Shown here one piece after another: positions 16,355-26,092 of a stretch of DNA of 64,000 nucleotides (its first letter is position 1; the number at the start of each line of letters is the position of its first letter). This DNA is from Conexibacter sp. CPCC 205762. GTDB taxonomy: Bacteria; Actinomycetota; Thermoleophilia; Solirubrobacterales; Solirubrobacteraceae. The translations under genes were made by a program, and so were the position numbers. The notes beneath the pieces are model-generated. The model worked only from the letters and a program-made list of their open reading frames with translations, did no database searches and was not told where the DNA came from. The DNA lies in the NCBI RefSeq assembly GCF_030646155.1, contig NZ_JAUTDN010000025.1, positions 18,251-82,250 of the forward strand. The letters run 5' to 3'.

Positions 16355-18142
16355 CTAGGGCTGGCCCGGACAGGGCTCGCCCCGCAGGGCGGCGGTCGCG
16401 GCGGCGTCGAGCACGGCGGCGCCGCCCGCGCCGTCGACCGCGACGCGGTAGACCTCACGCGCGGCCGCGTGCGACACGAGGCCGGCGCGGACGTCGTCCA
16501 GCACCGCCTCCGGGTCGCGCTCGGCGGGCGCGCCATAGCCGCCCCCGCCGGCCATGAACGAGACCATCCGGTCGCCCGCTCCCAGCGGCCGGATCGTGTT
16601 CGGCGCGACCGTCTCGACGCGGCCGTCGGCGTGGTGGACCTCGCCCCAGTTGGGCGAGCCGGGGAGTCCGCCGCGCAATCCGTACGGCGCCGTCTGCTCG
16701 GTCGTGCCGCCGCCGTACCAGAGCGAGGTCACGTCGTCCTGGTCGAGCCGGTAGCTGATCAGCGCGCCGAAGCCGCCGCGCCAGCGGCCGGCGCCGGCCG
16801 AGTCGGGCACCAGCTCGATCTGCTCGATCAGCGCGGGCGCGACCAGCTCGTGCAGCTCCGGGTCGGGCGCCTGCGTGCCGCCCATCGCGACCGGGCTGCC
16901 CAGGCCGTCCCAGCCGTCGGCGCCGTCGAGGCCGCCGGAGCCGGCGAGCGTGAACGAGCTGATGACGGCGAACGGGCGGCCGGTGTGCGCGTCGACGCCG
17001 GCCTCGGCGAACTGGCCGAAGCGGCCCCAGCCGGCGAGCGTGCCGCGCGGCGCGGCGTCGGCGAGCGCGAGCCAGATCGCCTCGACGATCGTCTCGCACG
17101 TCAGCAGCGTGCAGAGCGTCGTCGCGGCCGGCGCGACCGCGTGGACGATCGTGCCCGGCTCGGCGATCACGTCGAACTGGGCGAGCGAGCCGTCGTTGCG
17201 CGGCACGTCGGGGTCGACGATCGCGAACAGGCCGATCATGCTCGACGCGACCGTGTTCGCGAGCGTCGAGTTGGCGTAGCCGGCGACCTGCGGGTCGGAG
17301 CCGGTGAAGTCGAACGTGACGTGCTCGCCGGCGACGCGCGCCTCGACGGCCACCTTGATCGGGCCGGGCACGTTCGCGCCGCCGGAGTCGAGGTGGCGCT
17401 CGGCGCGGTAGACGCCGTCCCTCAGCGCCGCGACCTCGCGCGCCATGTGGCGGCGCGACGCCTCCAGGTGGTAGTCGATCCCGGCGCGCACGCGCGCGCG
17501 GCCGAACTTCGCCAGCATCGCCAGCAGCTGCTCCGCGCCGACGGTGACGGCGCCGATCTGGCAGTGGAGGTCGCCGACGACGAAGTCGGGCACGCGCACG
17601 TTGAGCGCGATCACGTCCCACAGGTCGCGCTGCTCGACGCCCCTGCTCACGAGCCGCACCGGCGGGATCCGCAGCGCGTCCTCCCATGCGTCGGTGACGT
17701 AGGGGTTGTAGCCGACGACCCCGCCGCCGCCGACGTCGGCGTGATGGCCCTTCGACGCGGTCCAGAAGACCAGCTCGCCGTCTGCGAAGACCGGCTTCAG
17801 CACGGTCATGTCGGGCGGGTGGTTGTTGCCGTGGTAAGGGTCGTTGAGGAGGAAGACGTCGCCGTCGTGGACGTCGTCGCCGAACCGCTCGGCGACCGCC
17901 CGGTACGCGCTCGGCAGCGAGCCGGCGAGCACGGGGATGTAGTCCTTCGTCGCGATCCAGCGGCCGTCGCCGTCGAAGATGCCGGTGACGAAGTCGCGGA
18001 TCTGGAAGATCCGCGAGCGCGAGGTGCGCAGCATCGTCTCGGCCATGTGCTCGGCGATCGCGTCGAGCCGGTTGGCGACGATCGCGGCGCCGACGGGGTC
18101 GACGGCGGTCGCGTTCTCGGGCGCTGCGATGGTGCTAGACAC
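16355..18142 (-). CDS. Hydantoinase/oxoprolinase B-family protein
   Basis: A 595-residue protein of the HyuB (N-methylhydantoinase B / 5-oxoprolinase beta) family. Conserved stretches are FLLNDPYHGNNHPPDMTVLKPV near residue 100, GYANSTLANTVASSMIGL, and SGGLDGADGWDGLGSP. Together with the A subunit encoded upstream it would form an ATP-dependent enzyme that opens a cyclic amide (hydantoin, oxoproline, lactam or creatinine-like ring) or carboxylates a ketone; the family does not settle which. The GTG at 18142 has AGGAGG upstream and overlaps the A-subunit stop by 8 bp. Confidence 0.92.
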   Translation of the reverse strand: MSSTIAAPENATAVDPVGAAIVANRLDAIAEHMAETMLRTSRSRIFQIRDFVTGIFDGDGRWIATKDYIPVLAGSLPSAYRAVAERFGDDVHDGDVFLLNDPYHGNNHPPDMTVLKPVFADGELVFWTASKGHHADVGGGGVVGYNPYVTDAWEDALRIPPVRLVSRGVEQRDLWDVIALNVRVPDFVVGDLHCQIGAVTVGAEQLLAMLAKFGRARVRAGIDYHLEASRRHMAREVAALRDGVYRAERHLDSGGANVPGPIKVAVEARVAGEHVTFDFTGSDPQVAGYANSTLANTVASSMIGLFAIVDPDVPRNDGSLAQFDVIAEPGTIVHAVAPAATTLCTLLTCETIVEAIWLALADAAPRGTLAGWGRFGQFAEAGVDAHTGRPFAVISSFTLAGSGGLDGADGWDGLGSPVAMGGTQAPDPELHELVAPALIEQIELVPDSAGAGRWRGGFGALISYRLDQDDVTSLWYGGGTTEQTAPYGLRGGLPGSPNWGEVHHADGRVETVAPNTIRPLGAGDRMVSFMAGGGGYGAPAERDPEAVLDDVRAGLVSHAAAREVYRVAVDGAGGAAVLDAAATAALRGEPCPGQP

Positions 18143-20243
18143 TGACGCCTCCTGCGTGCAGCCGGTCGAGGACGCCGTCGAGCGGCGCCTGCGCGCCGTG
18201 CAGCAGGAAGCTGCCGGACGGCGCGACGGTCAGGGCGGTGCCGGGCGGCACCACGATCGTGCTCGTGCGCAGCTCCACCAGCGCGGGGCCTTCCAGCCGC
18301 GCGCCGGCGCCGAGCGTCTCCCCGGCGAAGACGGGCGTCGGCGCGAAGCGGCCGTCGAACCAGGCGTCGCGCTCGCCGCGCGGGGCCGGCGGCTCGCCGG
18401 GCCGCACCGGCGGCGCCGGCTCGCTCTCGCCGGCCGGCCCGCGCGCCTCGACGCGGACATTGACCAGCTCCAGCTCGACGCCGTCGAGCACGTGGCCGTA
18501 GCGCTCGCGGTGGAGCGCGGGGAAGCGCGCGAGCGTCTGGTCCAGCAGCGCGGCGGTGACCGGCTCGCCCTCCGGCAGGTCGAGCTCGAGCTGATGCACC
18601 TGGCCGACGTAGCGGACCTCCAGCGAGCGGCGGTAGCGCGCCTGCCAGGGCGCGACGCCCTCCTGCTCCAACTGCGCCCGCGCGGCCTCCTCCAGCTCAG
18701 CCCACGCCTCGCCGAGCGATGCAGCGCCGGGGGCAGGTGTACGGCCGTACACGGTCCGCACGCCGTGGTGGACGAAGTCGGTCACGAGCATGCCGGCGGC
18801 GCACAGCACCGAGGCGTCGCGCGGGACGACGACGAGCGGGATCTCCAGGTCGGCGGCGAGCGCGGCGGCGTGGACCGGGCCGGCGCCGCCGGCCGCGACG
18901 AGCGCGAACTCGCGCGGGTCGAGACCGCGGCTGACGGTCGCCAGCCGCAGCGAGTCGGTCATCGCCGCGTTGACGGTGTCGTAGATGCCGGCGGCGGCGC
19001 TGAGGCGGTCGATCCCCAGCTCCGCGGCGACCGCGTCGACCGCCCGCTCGGCGGCGTCGCGGGCCAGCGACAGCTCGCCGCCGCCGAAGCTGTCGCCGCC
19101 GACGTAGCCGAGCAGCAGGCCGGCGTCGGTGACGGTCGCCTGGGTGCCGCCGCGGCCATAGCAGGCCGGTCCGGGCGAGGCGCCCGCGCTCTGCGGGCCG
19201 ACGCGCAGCATCCCGCCGGCCGTCACCCACGCGATCGAGCCGCCGCCGGCGCCGATCGTGGAGATGTCGAGCATCGGCGTCGTGACCGCCTGGTCGCCGA
19301 GCAGGCCGCCGGGGCGGACGTCGGTGACGCCGCCGCGCGCGAGGCTGACCTCGAAGCTCGTGCCGCCCATGTCGATCGTCATCGCCTTCGGCAGCTCCAG
19401 CGGCGCGACCGCCGCCGCGCTCGCGATCGGGCCGCCGGCCGGGCCGGAGAGCAGCGTCGAGACGGCGTGCTCGGCGACGACCTCGGGGGTCGCGACGCCG
19501 CCGTTGGACTGCATCACCAGCAGCGAGCCGCCGAAGCGGAGCTGCTTCAGGCGCGTGCGCAGGTTGGTCAGGTAGTCGCGCAGGATCGGCCCCACGTAGG
19601 CGTTGACGACGGCGGTGGAGGTGCGCTCGTAGAGCCGCACCTCGGGCGCGATCGCGGCCGACAGCGAGACGTAGGCGCCGGGCAGCTCCTGCCGCACCAG
19701 CTCGGCCGCCCGCAGCTCGTGCGCCGGATCCAGGAACGAGAACAGGAAGGCGATCGCGACCGCCTCGACGCCCTCGTGCGCGAACGCCCGCGCGGCGGCG
19801 ACGACCGCCTGCTCGTCGAGCGGCTCCAGCTCACGCGCGCGGCGGTCGAAGCGGCCGCCGACGCCGTGGACCCGCCAGCGCGGCACGAGCGGCTGCGGCG
19901 GCGCGGTGCGCGAGTCGAACTGGCGGGCGCGCAGCCCCTGGCGCAGCCGCAGCGTGTCGCGGAAGCCGCGCGTCGCCAGCAGGCCGGTGCGGGCGCCGCT
20001 GCGGGTCAGCAGCGCGTTGGTCGTGATCGTCGTGCCGTGGACGATCGCCGGCGTCCGCTCCAGCAGCGACTCGACCGCGATCCCGAGGTCGGAGGCGATC
20101 GCGCGCAGGCCGTTGACGACGCCCTCGGCCGGATCGTGCGGGGTCGAGCTGGTCTTGTAGCTGCGGCGGCCGACGCGCTCGCCGGAGAGGACGAGGTCGG
20201 TGAAGGTGCCGCCGACGTCGACGGCGAGGCGGTAGGAGGTCAT
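18135..20243 (-). CDS. Hydantoinase/oxoprolinase A-family protein
   Basis: A 702-residue ATP-binding subunit of the HyuA family. DVGGTFTDLVLSG at residues 9-21 is the first phosphate motif of the actin-like ATPase fold. TTITTNALLTRSG, STLLSGPAGG, IDMGGTSFEVSL and GPACYGRGG follow in the standard order. It hydrolyses ATP to activate the substrate for the B subunit. ATGA overlap with the ArsR gene couples its translation to the regulator. Specificity (hydantoin, 5-oxoproline, caprolactam, acetone and so on) cannot be read from sequence. It is cytoplasmic, with few AGA codons. Confidence 0.93.
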   Translation of the reverse strand: MTSYRLAVDVGGTFTDLVLSGERVGRRSYKTSSTPHDPAEGVVNGLRAIASDLGIAVESLLERTPAIVHGTTITTNALLTRSGARTGLLATRGFRDTLRLRQGLRARQFDSRTAPPQPLVPRWRVHGVGGRFDRRARELEPLDEQAVVAAARAFAHEGVEAVAIAFLFSFLDPAHELRAAELVRQELPGAYVSLSAAIAPEVRLYERTSTAVVNAYVGPILRDYLTNLRTRLKQLRFGGSLLVMQSNGGVATPEVVAEHAVSTLLSGPAGGPIASAAAVAPLELPKAMTIDMGGTSFEVSLARGGVTDVRPGGLLGDQAVTTPMLDISTIGAGGGSIAWVTAGGMLRVGPQSAGASPGPACYGRGGTQATVTDAGLLLGYVGGDSFGGGELSLARDAAERAVDAVAAELGIDRLSAAAGIYDTVNAAMTDSLRLATVSRGLDPREFALVAAGGAGPVHAAALAADLEIPLVVVPRDASVLCAAGMLVTDFVHHGVRTVYGRTPAPGAASLGEAWAELEEAARAQLEQEGVAPWQARYRRSLEVRYVGQVHQLELDLPEGEPVTAALLDQTLARFPALHRERYGHVLDGVELELVNVRVEARGPAGESEPAPPVRPGEPPAPRGERDAWFDGRFAPTPVFAGETLGAGARLEGPALVELRTSTIVVPPGTALTVAPSGSFLLHGAQAPLDGVLDRLHAGGVSV

Positions 20244-20992
20244 GCGGCCTTGCGTCCGTGGTCGTGGGTGTGGTCGTGGTCGTGGCCGCCGTCGAGCGCG
20301 AGCGCGGCGGGCGTGAGGTCGAAGTGCTCGGCGAGCGCGGCGCGGCCCTCGTCGGTGACGGCGACGACGCGGCTCGCCTCGCGCGCCTGCAGCCAGCCGC
20401 GCCGCAGCAGCTCGTTCGTGAGCGCGGCGCCGAGCGCGCCGGCGAGGTGGTGGTCGCGCTCGCTCCAGTCGAGGCAGGCGCGCGTGAGCGGGCGCGGGCG
20501 GCTGGCGAGCGTCTCGACGTCGATCTCCAGCGCCGCGAACTTGCTCGCGCCGGACGCGGTGACGCGGAAGTCGCCGGCGCTCGGCTCCAGCCAGCCGCCG
20601 TTGACGAGCGCCTCGGTCAGCGCGACGCCGGCGCGGCCGGCGAGGTGGTCGTAGCAGAGCCGCCCGTGACGCAGGGCGATCCCCTCGTTCGCCTGCCGCA
20701 GCGAGCGCACGACGAGCGGCGGCGCGAGCAGGATCAGCACCTCCAGCGCGTCGGCGACCGCCTGGCTGGAGAGGCGGTAGAGCCGCTGGCGGCCGTGCGG
20801 CTCGACGGCGAGCAGGCCGCCGTCGGTCAGCTTTCGCAGATGGGCGCTCGCGAGCGGCCGCGAGACGCCGGCCCTGTCGGCCAGCGCCGAGGCCGAGGTG
20901 AGGCCGCCGTTGAGCAGCGTCAGCAGGATGGTGGCGCGGGTCCGGTCCGCCAGGAGCGTTCCGATCGCTGCGAGGTCAGCTTCGCCAGTCAC
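20240..20992 (-). CDS. ArsR-family winged-helix regulator with His-rich tail
   Basis: A 250-residue regulator. Residues 5-75 are an ArsR-type winged helix (LADRAGVSRPLASAHLRKL). The second half is the C-terminal module seen in many actinobacterial members, including TRACLDWSERDHHLAGALG with its conserved Cys. The protein ends in GGHDHDHTHDHGRKAA, a likely metal-binding tail. I chose the GTG at 20992 because TAGGGT lies 7 bases upstream, making a leaderless message; the longer frame would start inside the promoter. A perfect palindrome overlaps this promoter, implying autoregulation of the ten-gene operon it leads. Confidence 0.88.
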   Translation of the reverse strand: MTGEADLAAIGTLLADRTRATILLTLLNGGLTSASALADRAGVSRPLASAHLRKLTDGGLLAVEPHGRQRLYRLSSQAVADALEVLILLAPPLVVRSLRQANEGIALRHGRLCYDHLAGRAGVALTEALVNGGWLEPSAGDFRVTASGASKFAALEIDVETLASRPRPLTRACLDWSERDHHLAGALGAALTNELLRRGWLQAREASRVVAVTDEGRAALAEHFDLTPAALALDGGHDHDHTHDHGRKAA

Positions 20993-20999
20993 GTGAAAC

Positions 21000-21036
21000 A
21001 CCCTAATTCCGATCCGATTCAATGGAGATTGAATCG
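21000..21036 (-). promoter_or_regulatory. ArsR promoter and operator
   Basis: The perfect palindrome CGATTCAAT-GGAG-ATTGAATCG (21015-21036), equivalent to GATTCAA-N6-TTGAATC, lies just upstream of the -10 box TAGGGT (minus strand, 21005-21000). The start codon at 20992 follows the -10 by 7 bases. The same half-sites and spacing occur at 7708-7727. Confidence 0.75.
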
Positions 21037-21075
21037 TAGGGCAGCTGGCGTGAAAACCGTATCAAGTCGACCGTT

Positions 21076-21104
21076 TTGGTCAAATATTGGCGCCGCGATA
21101 GGGT
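21076..21104 (+). promoter_or_regulatory. Leaderless promoter of the ABC-F gene
   Basis: TTGGTC (21076-21081), 17 bp, TAGGGT (21099-21104), then 7 bases to the ATG at 21112. No Shine-Dalgarno sequence is present. Confidence 0.65.
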
Positions 21105-21111
21105 CTTCTCC

Positions 21112-22853
<1,742 letters not shown>

Positions 22854-22857
<4 letters not shown>

Positions 22858-25800
22858 CGCACGACCGTCAGCTTCACCGTCGCCGGCTTGGAGCTGTTGC
22901 CGGCAGCGTCGCGGACGACGAGCGTCAGCCGGTGGCTGCCCGGTGCGAGCGTACGGCGGCCGAACTTCGCGGTCAGCGTCAGGCGGTTGGCGCCGGCTCT
23001 GCGGAGCGTCCGTCTGAGCGTCGCGACCGGCTTCAGCGCGATGCAGCGGCGACCGCGTCTGACGCGCTCGCCGGCCTGCACGCAGCGGCCTCTGGCGGCG
23101 CGGCGGCCGGCGACCTCGCGCGTGACCGCGATCGTCAGCCTGCCGCGCTCGGAGGAGCGGAAGCTGAGCACGCTGCTCGTCGCCGCGCGCGGCGCGCGGC
23201 GGGCGCGACGGGCGGCGGCCAGCGCGGTCGCCTTGCCGCCGCGCCGCAGCCGCGTGCTCGACAGGCGCACCGAGGTCAGCCGAGGGGCGGTGCGATCGCG
23301 GGAGGCGGGCACTCTGCCGCCCGGGCCGCCGCCGTCATCCTCGTCTCCCCCGGGAACGTCGTCGTCCGCCGCGGCGCCGCAGCGCGCGTCGACCAGGCGC
23401 ACGAACTGCTGCACGTAGTCGTCGCTGGTGCCCGCGCCGAGCGCGTGCGGATCGCCGGAGAAGGCGACGCAGCCGCCGCCGGCCGCGATCCCGGTGAGCC
23501 GGGCGAAGGCCGGGACCGCGCCCTCGGGGCCGCTCGCGCGTGAGAGCAACCGCGTCCGAGCGGAGGCGAGTCCGCGCAGGTAGACCCGCCGCCCCTCGTC
23601 GGTCGGCGCGCCGGGCGCGAGCGGCCCCGACGACGAGGCCTCGAAGGCGACCCGCTCGCCGTCGGCGCTGATGCGCGCCTCGCCGATGCGGTTGTCGGCC
23701 GGCGCGCCATCCGGGCCGTCCGCGCGGCTGACGAGCAGCAGTCTGGAGGTCGTCAGGTCGCGCACGTAGATCGCGTCGCGCCCGGCCGGGAGCTGCGGGT
23801 CGCCGGAGCTGAACACGACCCGGTCGCCGTCACGGTCGAGCGCGAGGACGGAGCCGCCGTAGGTGCTCGCTCTGTCGTCGTCGGCGCGGCTGGCGAGCAC
23901 CGTCGCGCCCGTGTCGAGCCGCCGCACGAAGACGTTCTGCGCGCCGTTGTACGCGCCCTCCGCGATGCCGTTCTCGTAGCTGGAGAAGGCGACGCTGCGC
24001 CCGTCACCGCTGATCTCGCCGCTGAAGGCGTCGCCGCTGACCGCGCCGGGCGGATCGACGCCCGCTCTGCGGCTCGCCAGCAGCGTTCTGCCGCTGGCGA
24101 GGTCGCGCACGTGCACGTCCTCGTCGCCGGTCGCGTCGCCGTCGCCGAAGTTGGTCGCCGACGTCAGGAACGCGACGCGGCTGCCGTCGTCGCTGATCGA
24201 CGGGTCGCCGGCATATGAGTCGGCCGGCGCCCCGTCGGCCCCGTCGGCGCGGCTGACGAGCGCCGTTCTGCCGTCGCGCAGGTCGCGCCGCCAGACGCTC
24301 GTGAACGCGGGCGCCAGCAGGAAGCGCCCGCGCGAGTCGAGCGTGAAGACGACGTAGCGGCCGTCGGGCGTGATCCGCAGGTCGCGCGGGGCGCCGGCCA
24401 GCGGCGCGCCGGCAGGCCCGTCCGCACGGCTCGCGAGCGTCAGGCCGCCGGTCTCGGTGTCGCGCACGACGACCGCGCCGTCGCCGGCGGGGACGGCGCC
24501 GAGCGCCGGCGCGGTCGTCACGAAGGCGACGAAGCGGCCGTCGGCGGAGACGGCGCCGTCGCCCGCGTCGCCGCCGTCGTTGTCGAACGGCGCGGCGCCT
24601 GCCGGCCGTGAGACGAGCCGGGTTCTGGCGCCGCCGAGGTCGCGCAGCTCGACACGTCCGGGAGCGGTGCCGTGCTGGCCGCCGACCGTCGTGGCGACAT
24701 GCGTGCCGTCGCCGCTGATCGCGGCGCCGCGGGCGGCGTCGAAGGGCGCGCCGAGCGGGCCGTCGGCGCGGCTGGCGAGGATCGATCTGCCGTCGCGCCG
24801 GACGTAGACGTCGAGCCCGTCCGGGACGCTGTCGGCCGGGTCGAGCCCGACCGCTTCGGTCACGTAGGCGACCGCGCCGCCGTCGCTGCTGATCGAGGCG
24901 ACGACCGCCGCCGCGTTCGTCTCGATCCCGGCCGGGACGCTGACCAGCTCGGTCTCGCCCGCGTACGGGTCGCGGGTGTAGACGTCGTCGTCGGGCCACT
25001 GGTCGCCACCGAGGTTGGTGGCGGTCGATTCGAACGCGATCGTGTGGCCGTCGCCGTCGACGCGCGGGTTGCGCGACTCGCCGTTGCCGACGGCGCCGAG
25101 GTCGTCGGCGCGGCTGACGAGCACCGTTCTGTCGGTCGCGGGAAGGCGCATGTAGACGTCAGTTGTGTTGTTTCTGTCGGCCGCGTCGAGCGCGGCGCCG
25201 GTATCGAACGCGACGGTCGTCCCGTCGCCGCTGATCGCGACCGTCTCGACGTTCACGGCCTGCGTCGCCGGCAGCACGGCGCCGTCGGGGACGCCGATCG
25301 GCTGCACGCCGTCGGAGACGCCGATGCGGCGGCGGTAGGCGCGCGCGCCGGGGCTGTCGGCGGCGGCCGGCAGCCCGGCGATGTTGCGCGCGTGCGAGAC
25401 GAACGCGACATATCTGCCGGTCGCGTCGATCGACGGCCCGTAGGAGCGGTCGTCGCCGATCGCGTTGAGGCCGTTGACGCGGCTGACGAGCGTCGTTCTG
25501 CCCGTCGCGAGCGTGCGCAGGTAGACGTCGCTGACGCCGTTGCGGTCGACCGGGTCGAGCGGGCCGTCGCAGGTGAACGCGACCGCCTGGCCGTCGCGGC
25601 TGATCGCGGCCTCGCGGCAGTTGTCGTGCGCCGGCTTGCCGTCGGCGCCGTCGGCGCGGCTGACGAGCGTCACCGCTCCGCTCGCGACGTCCTTGACGTA
25701 GACGTTGCTGACCGCGTCGTCGTCGCCGGCGACGAGCCCGTCGGACTCCGACGTGAAGGCGACGCGGTCACCGGCCTGGTCGAGCGCCTGCGGCCCGTTC

Positions 25801-25955
25801 GCGGATGCGGCGACCGGGGTCGAGAGCGGGGTCTGGAGGTCTGGGGCGCCGGAGAGCAGCGCGGTCGCGTCGGCCGGAAACGGGAGCGCGCGGGCCGGGA
25901 CGGCGGCGAGAACGGTCAGGACGAGGGCGAGCAGGAGCGAACGGAGCAGAGGCAT
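22854..25955 (-). CDS. Secreted PD40/TolB-like beta-propeller protein with basic C-terminal domain
   Basis: A 1033-residue exported protein. Signal peptide 1-23 (AVPARA). The body is about 13-14 repeats of roughly 60 residues with the pattern SxDGxxVAFTSxxxxL...DVYVRDLxxGxTxLVSRADG, the PD40 propeller repeat. The last 120 residues are an Arg-rich beta domain with two Cys ([15 protein letters not shown]) ending in [21 protein letters not shown]. It is presumably a cell-surface or secreted binding protein; its ligand is unknown. AGA Arg codons are frequent (for example at G-R-T positions). A related protein is encoded at 36766-39933 and another at the right edge. Confidence 0.85.
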
Positions 25956-26092
25956 CGCTGCACCGTCGTCGCATGCGGCGACGGTGGCAATCGGGAGGCG
26001 GCCCTGGACTTTCGTCCGATGCCCTGACAGAGAGATCGGGTGGTTCCCCTAATCCACCTGACCAGGATGGCGCGATCTGGGACGATCGCAGC

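Noticed and set aside
18135..20243. Acetone carboxylase or 5-oxoprolinase as a firm call for the HyuA/HyuB pair
   Set aside because: These families share all visible motifs; no gamma subunit of acetone carboxylase is present, and nothing in sequence fixes the substrate, so only the family is called.
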